Shown here piece by piece: positions 12,601 to 23,200 of a stretch of 64,000 nucleotides of DNA. A program made the position numbers and the translations under genes. Each line of letters starts with the position of its first letter. Position 1 is the first letter of the stretch. Source of the DNA: Balanoglossus misakiensis (Eukaryota; Hemichordata); NCBI GenBank assembly GCA_040954595.2, contig CM082577.2, forward strand, positions 2,046,001 to 2,110,000. The letters are read 5' to 3'. Below the pieces are notes generated by a model that made no database searches, had not been told where the DNA came from, and was given only the letters and a program-made list of their open reading frames with translations.

Positions 12601-14864
12601 CGAAGTGGTGATGACTCCTTGTCCACGGTCTTCTATTTATCCAAGGTTCTTCAAATGTTGTTACACGCACTAGAAGACTGTTATGTTTCTGTTACTCTCG
12701 AATACACATCAATTGTGTACACATAAGTCGGAGTTAATTACACCAGTTGCCATAAATCACACAGTAGCAAAATTGAGCACTAAGTGTTTGTTTTTCCCGC
12801 GCAGTAAATCTTTAACGTCGCCCATATACGGTCGCTCAGCGGTTTTTGTCCTCCACACATCAACGGCCCGCCCTTTACAGACCAATTTTTTACTTTTTAT
12901 ACTTGAAAGCTTGAAAGGTTACCACAAACGCCAATGGTTAAAGCAAACAAGAAATATACAATTTATTTCGTGAGATAATGGGATTAATCAAATGAGAACG
13001 TCAAAATCGATTCACATTAATTCTGCAGACCCGCGAAAATGTTACACAATCTAATACTCGGCCATAACACGGCCGTCGCTTCAAATTAGATTAGGGATAA
13101 ATCTTTTGAAGTCGATTGTTTCAAACGACGTGATTTAATTGCAATTTCTACCGCATTAAACGCGCCTGCCTTTGGTGTTGAAATTTTAATATGGGTTTTA
13201 TTGGCGCATTAGGACGATATTGACGCGGTGTTGATCGTGCAATAGAAGAATAGACTCGAAAGCTGGATGAAATTTTGTATTTTGTCATAATGGAAAGCTG
13301 GATGAATTTTGTCATAACACACGTGACTCGACTCTTGAAGGATGTGGTTATCGCTCGTTTATACCACTAATAGGCATTCTAGCAGTGGCTTTGCGTCGCA
13401 AGTCAGACGGCTATAATTTTATAAACATCGTTTACTTCGGAGAAGTAGTCTTAAAAAGTGTGCTTTAGAAAACACTGTACAAACAAATCCCCATCAATTG
13501 AATTGAATGCCGCGGCAATTGGATGGGACGAGGGTATTGCGTCAGTGATGACGGGGAAAAGCCCATCCCAATGCTTTGAAGCAACGGCCATGACGTCACT
13601 TCCTGCAAAATCATGTAGGGGATACTTAAAGACCCAATCAAACGCTAATCAAACATCAATCATATTGCGCAAATTTACCGTATCGACCCAATATTTAGAC
13701 GCCATGATTATGTCAACCACCTCCAATTCTGAGATTAACGGGGATATTAAAAACGAGAGTATCTTAATACTGAAAAACCCCAACCCTATTTTTCGATCCG
13801 TGCATTATCAGAAACCACAAGTCTCAATACCACAGTCAGCCTATACCCCTGGTACAATTGTCGTGTAGTTCACGACTGCATTCAACGACCATTTTAACAA
13901 TGCTGTTGGCTGGCTGTACACACATGCATAGCCATGCGCCGTGAGATAAAATACAACGTATACTAGTATTTCACCATGTTTCAAGGATTCGAACCCCAAA
14001 CTACAGTACATATGACACAGAACAAAGATACAGACAATGTTAAGGTACAGCTAATTGAACTTGGAACATTTTGCATTGCTCTTTTCTGACAGGCCACGCC
14101 CTGAAATGCTATGACTGCACGGTGCAATTCAAAGAGAGATACGTCCCATCCAGATGTCAGTACACAGTCGACAAGATTCTGGAACCCAGGGAGTGTCAAC
14201 CACACGAATATTATTGTATGGTGAGTGAGTTGCTATGGCGATGGTTTGGTTGCCAAGGATTACTTGCTGACAAGCATATTTAAATGAAGACAAATGTTAA
14301 CATGTTATGCAAAAAAATTGGCAATGATATTTTCAATTGCGTAGGTTTAATATGTTAAGCATGTTATGTTTGATTAATATGGGCGTTGTCAAACAAATGG
14401 AAGTTAGTTTCATTAAAACTTCTGTTCCTACAAAACTTACCAATATATTTACATTGCGCAAGTGTACACACATTAAGTGCTAACTACAAGCATTGACTGT
14501 AACCTGACACAAGACATACATGTAACCTTGACTACAAGCAGCAGTTTCTTTGAAATTATTGTTTTCTCTCCCACCCCCACCTCTCTCTCCCACCCCCTCC
14601 CCTTCCCCCTCTCTTTTCGCCGTACAGGTGACGCGGAAAGAGACCAATGGCGTTGTGACGTATTTTGAACGGAATTGTGCAAAACCCGATCGCTGTCTTT
14701 ACGGCTGCAAGTACAGCGGTTTTGGCCTGACGAAGTTGCAGTGCACGTCTTGCTGCAGTCGGGATGGCTGCAACACGGACAACGAAGCGCCCTCAGTCGC
14801 TCCTGAGAGAACCGTGATGTTGTTCGCACTCGCGTTAGTGGCGATTGCGTTACTCGTCGTGTGA
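6582..14864 (+). CDS. Ly6/uPAR (LU) domain GPI-anchored protein, three exons
   Basis: Coding exons 6582-6651, 14093-14220 and 14628-14864 join in frame (phase 1, then phase 0) to 144 residues. Exon 1 encodes a signal peptide (hydrophobic LTVLFASGIVLLL), with likely cleavage after A26, just before the first domain cysteine. The LU domain spans about residues 28-116, with cysteines at 29, 32, 45, 58, 65, 83, 89, 93, 105, 108, 109 and 114. It opens with CxxC and closes with the family signature CC-x4-CN. Residues 129-144 are hydrophobic after a short hydrophilic spacer, as in a GPI-attachment signal, so the product should sit on the outer cell surface. LU proteins bind receptors or ligands; the partner here is unknown. 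Twelve cysteines rather than the usual eight or ten suggest an extra disulphide. The start at 6582 has strong context (A at -3, G at +4). The three-exon layout (signal / domain start / domain end plus anchor) is typical of the family. No AATAAA was seen within about 1.4 kb downstream. Confidence 0.85.
9393..9413. repeat. Poly-G tract (21 G)
   Basis: Longest homopolymer in the window: 21 uninterrupted G inside intron 1 of the Ly6-like gene. It could form a G-quadruplex. Its exact length in the source genome is uncertain. Confidence 0.9.
9703..9715. repeat. Poly-C tract (13 C)
   Basis: Uninterrupted run of 13 C, about 290 bp downstream of the 21-G run. The opposite base sense means the two tracts could pair as an inverted repeat. 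Confidence 0.85.
13258..13317. repeat. Imperfect two-copy tandem repeat
   Basis: The segment beginning GAAAGCTGGATGAA and ending TTTTGTCATAA occurs twice in succession (13258-13291 and 13293-13317). The second copy lacks about 9 bp of the middle. It looks like a small local duplication in intronic DNA. Confidence 0.7.
13591..13598. promoter_or_regulatory. Palindromic CRE (TGACGTCA)
   Basis: Perfect CRE octamer within intron 1 of the Ly6-like gene, about 500 bp upstream of exon 2. Function not shown. Confidence 0.25.
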
Positions 14865-16682
14865 AACATCGAATATTGGCGATGTCATCTGGTGACCAAT
14901 ACTGCAGCGGTACGCTGCTTAAAATGTTCAGGAATGGACATTTGTGTGGCCGAACGAAGCCAATCTTGAGTAAAAATCAGCAGTAGAGTTCCATGTTTAC
15001 TTTCGCCAGTTCTTTGCTGTTCTCGTCTGCTGGTGTTGCCGCGGCAACTCATGTACATGTACAACAGAAACAGAACAGCTAAAAACAACATAGGGTGTAG
15101 GTAAAGACAGAGCCTAACTCTACAGCTGATTTTAATCAGATTGGGTCGAAGTATGACATTTACATATGTAAGCATCACTGCCTTTGCATGTTACAAGCGA
15201 TTGGACAGACGATGGATCTTTTGCATTTCCGAACGTACCTGCAGTCAGATGTGGTTCAGCAACGTTGGATGGACCGTGGTGTGGCGTAGACGCGTGCACG
15301 AACATTTATAATATTGCAGCCGACATCGACAGTCGCATGTGAGCTCGCCCAGCGCCTGTGTTGCAGCCTCGTGATAAAATGGACATTTTGTGCTATGTTT
15401 GCAGGGTGCTAGTGCTCGTTATATTCTTGACCGAAATCGGACGGACATAAGTTTCCATGCCAGAATATCAATTCTTTCCCAACTTTAACTGAAAATTTAC
15501 AAGATTTCTATGAAGAAAGACGTCAGGATCATAGATAGAAGAGCTCTATTGTCTCTGTCAATACCGTACAGGTATTAACTCAAGCTGATTGTTTCTCGTC
15601 GTTTTCCTCCGCTGTCGCACTGATAAAAGGCGGACAAGCTCTCAAAGTCGCACTACGAAATTTCACCGACAATAACAATGTCAGCTGCAGGCAACAGCAC
15701 ATGAGAATTTTTGTTAGTCGCGAAAAAACAACACGCACTCTTCCGAAATCCTTGAAACACAGACAACTGCTATGATACTCTTTATGCGTGCAGGCACACT
15801 TCTTTGCGATTTCAAAACCGAACCCAAATTCAAAGTATGTACATGTAGGTCTAGCTCTGTGTATGCGGGCGTTCGACATATTGAAGCAATAACTGAACAC
15901 TATTACCGTCACAGTATAGTCTTTAAAACTTGATATTGTTTGAGAATTTTTTCAGATTACGTGTTATTGTACTACAGTTGGGACGTGTGAACGAGAGGAT
16001 TAGCTGTAGGATGCGCATTATGGTCACGTGACCATCTTAGAGTTGCGCTTTTTCCTTGGAAGCAAGCGACAGTCGCTCTACTATCTAGATGATTTTCCCG
16101 ATATGTTAGTTATGTTTCAAGTATATTCCAAATCAGTACATTTGATTCATTCGACATGTTTTTAAAGACAAGGGAAGTGCACATTTTGCAAATCAAATCG
16201 CTTATTGTAGCACTCACGGGCATTGTAGCTATATCCTGCATTATGAATGGTTGAACTACATTGTATCATCAGAAAAAAAATTGGTTTGAAAAGTATATTT
16301 TTATTTGGCTGCAAATCAATGTAGTAAAATAAATACAAATCAAACAGAGCTCTCAATTACTATCCACTCTGTTTTTGCAGTTGATATGGTGTGAAAGGTG
16401 CATTTAGATGATAAGTTTTGTTACACATGTATTGTCAATCGGCAAGATTTTCAGCTGAAACCAAAAGGAATCATAAAATTTTGCTTTTGAAGTTTTTTTA
16501 TGTATTTCCACGAAGCCAAATATTTTCCTGAGCAATGCGAAAGTCAAATACGCAACTGCAACAACTCTTCGCGTTGCACACGTTGAGCTGACTTCTTCAA
16601 GTACCACAATCCTGATTGGTTGATGTGATAGGATTCACTGGAGCAGATATAGTACCACAGATCTGACTGGCTGACAAGGTTG
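14865..16682. other. Intergenic region between the convergent Ly6-like and FDXR genes
   Basis: Lies between two 3' ends, so it should hold both 3' UTRs. A minus-strand AATAAA reads at 16300-16305 for FDXR. Three copies of the palindrome TACATGTA occur near here (about 14517, 15051 and 15838). Open stretches such as 15580-15912 on the minus strand show no family features. Confidence 0.55.
16300..16305 (-). terminator. Candidate polyadenylation signal of FDXR
   Basis: AATAAA on the minus strand, about 380 nt after the FDXR stop codon. This is the first clear hexamer found downstream; it would give a moderate 3' UTR. Not confirmed by any transcript. Confidence 0.25.
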
Positions 16683-19600
16683 TCAATCAAATGCAGCTTC
16701 CAGCATTTCAGCCACTGTCACAAACTTCTCTCTAGGTTTGCCGATTGATTCTCCCCTCGTCTTCTCGTATTCATCGATCCTTTTCCAGTCATCGAATGTT
16801 ACAGGGACAACGCCTGTGGCGGAGGAAAACAAAAGAATTGTACAATTATAAAGGGCGATGGTCGTCTTATGCACATCAATGTGAAGAAACAAAACACTTT
16901 TGGATTCCATTACCTTTTTTATCGACGACGTCCAAAATCTTGTCCCGCCCTTTGTCTGTTGTGGCTTTGATATCCAGAGCTCCGGTACTGATGTCTTGCA
17001 CGACTGATTTCCCGGTCTCAAATCCGTCCGTCATTGTGCTCAGGATGACCCCCGTGGGACCTCGACGCACCCAGCCACTGCAGTAGAAACCTAGAAAACA
17101 CAACAAACTCTGTTACAGCACAGTTGATCATATTTGAAAATTAAAGGTCATAATTATCAAAGAGCATCAAACATAAACTGATAAAGTTTTCCACAACACG
17201 ATTGTTTCACCTCACCTCGTAGATTGTCAACTCTGCCGGCAGTGTTTGGTATGACCCCGTTCTTTGCATCAAATGGTATGCTATCGTCTATAGGCAGACT
17301 CCTATAACCAATACTCCTTAGTATTAATCCACATTGAAGGAACTCTTCCTCGTTGGTTGGCACAGCACGGACAGTATTCCCTGACTCCTATCAACCCAAA
17401 CAGCAAGTTGCATTGTTGAACATTCTAGTTCTTACATATTGTGAATTTTATCATGACAATATAGAGCTTACGATTTTCTAATATCAAACACTACAGATAT
17501 TGAAATCACACACAGCAATAATACTACTTAAAGTTGATTACCCCCACATCAAATTAACGGATCAAAATAATTGCACTGTTCTTACATTGAGATGCTTTGT
17601 GATGGATAAACGCAGAGTAAAAACTGATGAAGATTTTTCACAAAATTGGCAATAATGAACACTTACTTCTAATTTATTTACTTTCAGTCGTATCCCTGCC
17701 ACATTGAGGCCATCATTCGTTGGAACAATTTCAGCTGGGCTCCTGAGAAACTTCAGCCTCCAATCCTTAGTGGCCACTGCCTGTCTCTCTGCTTCTTTGC
17801 CCGTTGGGGGCGCCATTGCTGTCTTGATCATCAACTCTGTCAGCCGTTTCCTTGGTCTTGGAAGATCTGACAAAGAACGAATATGGCACATTTGTCTTTC
17901 AACCCTTTCACCCCCATGGTTTGGGCCAAATCCATTGTTTTCTATGGTAAACTTGGACCTCTATAGAGGAAAATGGTTGTGAAAGGGTTAAACTAGCAAC
18001 TTACTTGGCACAATCTCTGAAAGTCCTTCAAAGTCTCTGGGGTCAAGCACTGACCTACAACCCGGCAGTTTGGTCATTTCTCTCAATTCTTTGATCGTAA
18101 ATGCAACTTGCAGCGGTCCTCGTCTGCCCACAACATACACTGTCTTCACTCTGCTCTCTGCTAAAACATCGAGGGCGTGTTGTGTGATGTCTGTTTCCTG
18201 AAAAATGGGGTCCATAAACCGGTAATTAAAGATATGTCACCTACAGTTTCAGAGTGGTCAGTCCTAAATTGGCCAAAAGGATTGTAATGCATAAATAAGC
18301 TATGCCTCCATCAAACTGTAATACCGATGAATACCGACAGTTTGACTTACTTTGAGAATGCTGACTGGTGTCAATAGAATCCTTGCCACGTCCAAAGCAA
18401 CATTACCGTGACCAATAATGACCGCCGTTTCGCTACTTAGATCTGGGTTCAGCTGGAGAGAAAAAAAGTAACATTATGAAATTGGAAACCTTGACCACAT
18501 CTTCTGATATTTTGACCACCCACATTTGAAATTTTGCATTTTATCCAAGTTTCAATTATCTTAACAATTTGTATCAGCGAGTTGTTTGACAACAAGAAGT
18601 GAACATTGAACAAAGAATGTTATGTTTCTTAAATTTAGGCAAATTGATTTTGCTATATTTCTGTGGTAAATCAGTCACCGCAGAAGACTTCTTCCCAAAC
18701 AGTAGATAATTACCCTCCTGTCGTCCGGCAAACCATTGTACCAACCGACAAAGGACCTTGCTGAGTAAACACCGTGCAGGGATTCACCATTGATACCCAA
18801 GACTCTGTCATCTTCAGCTCCATAACTCTGTACAGTCCAAAAGACAAAGGACAGATCATGCACTAATATTTAAAAAATATATCTGCCAATAACTCAATTT
18901 CACTTGTATATTAATATTATAAGAATATCGAGGGAGGGGAGAGAGAGAGGGGGGGGGGGAGAAATACAGAGTAAAAGGGATTTAGGAAAGAATAGGGGAC
19001 AGGCAGAGGGAGATTAGAAAGCAGTGCTTGCCAAAAAAATGCTCTTACCAAGACCACAGCATCATAGGCATCCTTCAGCTCTTCCACGGTCACATCTTCA
19101 CCAACAGTCACATTACCAATGAATGAAAACCTCTCGTTCTCAGCAGATGTTGTAAATTGGTTTATGCAGTTCTTGAGGAAAGATACAAAGGCACAACTTA
19201 TGGTAATGCTCATGATATACATGCATGCAAGCCTGTGTCTTGGATATAGTGATTCATAATACATGTACACTGATAGTGATACCCATAGACAACAAGGTGA
19301 TTGACGTTACCTTCACTTCAGGATGATCAGGGGCCACTCCAAATCTCACCAGGCCAAAGGGAACAGGTAACTTCTCAATCATGTCAACACGTGCTTGCTT
19401 GTGACCCTATGGTGAAAACAGCCATACGACATATTTGTAAATCAGTATTTGCTATCATCAGGATATTGATAAGAATGTGATAGAGATTCCTCACTTTTGG
19501 AAATTTAAATGTATAAGAAAATGTTCTTGTGAGGCACTTTACCCCAAACAGACTTTCTAACCAACTATAAGGTATGACAGCAGAAAAGAAAAACAGTTAC

Positions 19601-19848
19601 TACATTGGTCAGATTATCTCCCGTCCCAACAGCCTTATTTCTAAACAATCATGAAGAGCCAACCTCTGCTCCCAACCAGAGCTAGGTTTCCCTATCTTGT
19701 TATTCATTACCTTGAGTATCTGCTGGGCTGTATAGAATCCTGCAGGACCACTGCCAACAATACATACATGAGGTATTGCACTAGCTGTTGATAGCAACCT
19801 GCCAATGATTGGCAGTCTGGTTTGAACTGCTCTGGGTACCATCATCAT
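16683..19848 (-). CDS. FDXR: NADPH:adrenodoxin (ferredoxin) oxidoreductase, mitochondrial
   Basis: Ten coding exons on the minus strand: 19848-19711, 19406-19311, 19171-19049, 18827-18714, 18452-18351, 18197-18005, 17866-17667, 17387-17216, 17090-16914 and 16813-16683. All junctions are GT/AG and in phase, giving 481 residues (human FDXR about 491). The enzyme is an FAD flavoprotein of the mitochondrial matrix that passes electrons from NADPH to ferredoxin for Fe-S cluster and steroid/P450 chemistry. Residues 1-24 are basic and amphipathic like a mitochondrial presequence. The FAD-binding motif [11 protein letters not shown] follows at 31-41, the NADPH motif [13 protein letters not shown] at 171-183, then [31 protein letters not shown], and near the C-terminus [11 protein letters not shown] with STMTDGF, which contacts FAD. 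I chose the first of three consecutive ATGs. An acceptor (TTTTTGCAG) just upstream implies a separate non-coding 5' exon. The intron 17867-18004 is mostly a MITE. Confidence 0.95.
17898..17991 (+). mobile_element. piggyBac-like MITE, copy 1 (in an FDXR intron)
   Basis: An 89-bp element from AACCCTTTCA (17901) to GAAAGGGTT (17989), with terminal inverted repeats of about 17 bp (AACCCTTTCACCCCCAT against AACCCTTTCACAACCAT). TCAA on the left and TTAA on the right fit a slightly decayed TTAA target duplication. The interior includes CCATTGTTTTCTATGG. TTAA targets and CCCTT-type ends are typical of piggyBac-derived MITEs. It has no coding capacity and occupies about two-thirds of a 138-bp intron. 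Confidence 0.8.
18931..18960. repeat. Purine-rich GA/G tract
   Basis: GAGGGAGGGGAGAGAGAGAG-type tract running into a poly-G run, inside an FDXR intron. Simple sequence. Confidence 0.8.
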
Positions 19849-20126
19849 CCTTTGTGAGTTGTATAGACCCCCTGCAAAAATCGTAATCATGTAAATCAGA
19901 AATGTATTGACAGTGGAAGGGACAATATAGATTCACTTTTTTCGCAACCATCTCATCACGATGACATTCCGGAAGAATGTCGTGTCCACCTACTTGTCAA
20001 CACGTGGCTGCACCTCGTGCAGACAATCGTTGCCATCTTTGATAGAAAAACTGACAGACTTTGAGAGAAATCGCAGGTTTCCCACTACTCCTGTTGATTT
20101 CCTATCGGTGCTCCGTCGACTGCAAG

Positions 20127-20149
20127 AGTTCAAAGGTCACATAAGGTCA
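20127..20149 (+). promoter_or_regulatory. Composite DR1 + DR4 nuclear-receptor-type site
   Basis: Three in-line half-sites: AGTTCA (20127-20132), one base, AGGTCA (20134-20139), four bases, AGGTCA (20144-20149). The first pair is a DR1 (HNF4/RXR/PPAR class) and the second a DR4 (RXR heterodimer class). They sit about 70 bp upstream of the B9D1 start and 280 bp upstream of the FDXR start. Nuclear-receptor control would make sense for FDXR, but binding is inferred. Confidence 0.45.
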
Positions 20150-20159
20150 GAGCGACGTG

Positions 20160-20164
20160 ATTGG
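20160..20164 (-). promoter_or_regulatory. Inverted CCAAT box
   Basis: ATTGG on the plus strand (GGCCAATCAC on the minus strand), the NF-Y core, in the middle of the divergent promoter and 54 bp from the B9D1 ATG. Confidence 0.45.
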
Positions 20165-20217
20165 CCACTGAATGTTATGAAGAAGGGAACGACGGGAAAT
20201 ATTTGTCAACTCTCAAA

Positions 20218-23200
20218 ATGGCGTCCAGCACTGTGTTTTTGGTAATGGCGAACGGCCAGATAGAAACTGGAGACGTAAGTTGAATTATTTTTATATTTCG
20301 TAATCAGAATCAGAGGGCGGTTTCGGGTTGATCGTCCCCATGGTTATACTTCGTTGGTGTTTGTTCCAAGTAAAAATCTCTGAGAAATCGCACTTGCAAC
20401 GATCGTGATGAGTAGCTAGCAGACAGACTCCGTCTAGAGGCTAGAGTAACCATGGACGCGCTACAGACGCTGTAGTAACCTAGCTACCCAGACGCCGTAA
20501 CTTAGCTACCCCCCCCCCCCCCGACTGACCATTGGTCGAGTGATTTTGGACGGATACATCAAAGGAAAATGAAATATCTTTTCCGAACATTTCATGTTTT
20601 TTTTTTACACCAGGCTACAGACTAGATTCAGTTCATAGGTGTGGGATATAGCTGTTGGATTTTTTATTTCCAATTTCTTTCGCATTTCAACCTGTCTTGC
20701 CCATTTTGGTCTGTCTACCTTTGGTACATGTACTTAAATACGTTTATGAAACGACACACGACACATTCACCAGCTGACCATGGCCCACCCCTTTATCAGA
20801 ATTGCCAATTTGCAGTTGCATACTAAAATGTTAATTTCACTTTGTTTTAATAATGTTTCAGTTTCCTGGTTTCAATGATGATCTCTATGTCAAGTTCAAT
20901 TATGTGTATGGCCAGGACTGGATCATGACAGCTGTAAGTATAGTCTTAATATTAAATTGATCATAGGAACACACTTTGTCTTTCTGTTGATCAATATGAT
21001 GACAAGCAGTGATAGTAGATTTGTCTCTCAGTTTGTAACATTTCAATACACAGAACTTCCTACCGTGGTGATTTTTTACAGAACAATCCAACATACATTG
21101 CATTTCAACTGATGCTTTTCAGTAATGGTTTTGTTTGTACTGTAGTGTGTTCAAGTTCTTTGTTTCACCTACATGTACATTTACTGATCTGTTATACCCT
21201 AATATGCACAGAACTATAAGACCAATGGCTAGTTATCAACATTCTCATTTTTTGAACTGTTTGCCAGCCAGCTATATTAATTTGGAGTGCAAATAATGTA
21301 TACATATTCTGTGTTTCATACCAGGGTCTTGAAGAAGGAACATCACAGACAAGTAGGAAAAGCCACGATGACCATGGGCACTACGTGTGGAACTTTCCAC
21401 TAGATGTGACTTTCAAGAGTACTAATCCATATGGATGTAAGTGTCACTCTGCAATTGCATGATTCATTTGGATGAAGCTGGCTAGAATTCATTTTGTTCC
21501 AAAGAGAAAACAGGCATTTTGTGGATAAAGAAATTAAATCTCCAATATGTGAGAAATAAATATTGCCCTTTTTCATAAAGCATATGTAACATAATAATAA
21601 TTGCAGATGATCATTTTGTATTTTCAGGGCCACAGTTAGTAGTCAATGTACACGGTCAAGATGTGTACGGTACGGCGGTTGTCAGGGGTTACGGCGCTGT
21701 GCATGTGCCAATCTCACCAGGAAGGTAAGGATGTGTACATACAGTGTGTGGCACACAAAAGTCCCAATTCAATTTTGTGGAACTTCTTGTAGTAGCACTG
21801 CATACCAACGCAGTCGGCTATCAGTATAGCTAACTATGTATCTCCTGTTGATGTGATGAAACTCACACAATTCCTGGTAACCATACGGAAAAGTGGATTC
21901 TCCACTTTGTGTAATTTACCAGACCAAGAGATACATGGATGTAACATAATGCAATCATAATACCGATCATTTACTACATGGGTATAATTCTGTACAATAG
22001 AATTTCTGAACAGCTTCCTGCAATAAATTAGGATCTGAATGTGGCATTCATTTTCACCATCAAACGTAGTATTAGATTACATCTATACCTGGCATTTGTC
22101 ATCTAATTACCCTAATATTACATGGTTTTACTTTATTTTTTTACAGACATGTCAGAATCATTCCATTATATGTCCCGGAATCTTCATCACATTTTCAAAA
22201 ATTCACAAGGTGAGACCTCTTGGTTTTGTGTTTTTTGCCAGTGTTGCATATATATGTATGTACATCTATCTATAAATTAAACCTCCACATTCAGATGATT
22301 GAAAAGACAACAAAATATCATAGATTCAGCATGTGGTGGCGCTATTCATAATTCACCAAGTGTAAACTGGAAGCCAATATCGCGTATATTGACATAGATA
22401 AAAAGTTAAGACGTTTGTTTGAATAAAGATGCAAATAAAAAATCATAACATGTCAAAGGAACAGGAAAATATGTTCAGTATAGACAGGTTTCCAGATTAG
22501 ACAGAGTTTGGTGTCGACAGGTTTTACTGTATGTGATGTTTTTACTTCGATACATTAGCATGATTAGTATATCTTCACAGACTCAGCACATTTTTTTAAA
22601 AGGTGTAGTGTAGAAGCAGTGGGAGTAAAATTGAATGATTTTGTGTGAAATGAAAAAAATCATAGTAACCCCAGGGCTTTAAGCCCAGTTTGTACTTGAT
22701 TCAATGATTGAAATTGTGCTGTAGGGGAAATATGATTATCCCGTGATTTTGTGTGTATTTTCCTACTCTCCAACGCAATCGCTTTGTTGGGCAGGATGGA
22801 ATCGTCAGGTTACAATTTTCCAGTCTAATTACAGGCGAATGCGGTCAATGACTTCCACCCACACTTCCCCACGCCCACAGAAATCACAAGAATTGGATCA
22901 ATAGCCCAAAATGAATGTTCCCAATTTTTTTTTTTTGCTTTTTAATGAGAATATTACCCCACGGGGAAAAGATGCGTGTGTAAAATTCTCTGATTTGGGG
23001 GAAACGACTCGTCTGACATTGACTCTTGCCTGTAGGAGATCCCTGAAGTGCTGGGTCTGTGTGCATCGCATCCTCATTAACGATGTAGGATAAAAAGGGG
23101 GCCAATTGTCAGTAACATCCTCCCTGGCTTTCCTCCCTATTGTCAATTCATTGCCTTCATCTCCCAGTTCCTTGGAAGCTGCATTGTACAATTTGTACAA

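Larger units (their letters stand above)
6652..14092 (+). other. Intron 1 of the Ly6-like gene (7.4 kb)
   Basis: Bounded by donor GTACGT and acceptor TTTTCTGACAG. I find no nested gene. Several 60-140-codon open stretches (for example 9621-9998 on the minus strand and 11352-11768 on the plus strand) have no recognisable domain. It contains a 21-G run (9393-9413), a 13-C run (9703-9715), a short imperfect tandem repeat (13258-13317) and a CRE at 13591-13598. Confidence 0.7.
19849..20217. promoter_or_regulatory. Divergent FDXR/B9D1 intergenic region, likely bidirectional promoter
   Basis: Only 369 bp separate the first chosen FDXR ATG (minus) from the B9D1 ATG (plus). There is no TATA box. Visible elements are a nuclear-receptor-type array (20127-20149), an inverted CCAAT box (20160-20164), an ETS-like CCGGAAG core at about 19969-19975, and on the minus strand an AAGATGGC YY1-like motif near 20035-20042. 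The FDXR side should also hold a non-coding first exon. Head-to-head spacing this short between housekeeping-type genes usually means a shared promoter. Confidence 0.65.

Noticed and set aside
13983-13999. A tRNA B-box-like GGGTTCGAATCC on the minus strand
   Set aside because: No A box or cloverleaf fits upstream, and the T-stem pairs poorly; at most a decayed SINE tail.
19937-19956. A short coding first exon for FDXR (ATG at 19956, donor GTGAAT)
   Set aside because: The junction would be phase 2, while the acceptor at 19869 needs phase 1, so the reading frame breaks. A non-coding leader exon with start at 19848 is simpler.
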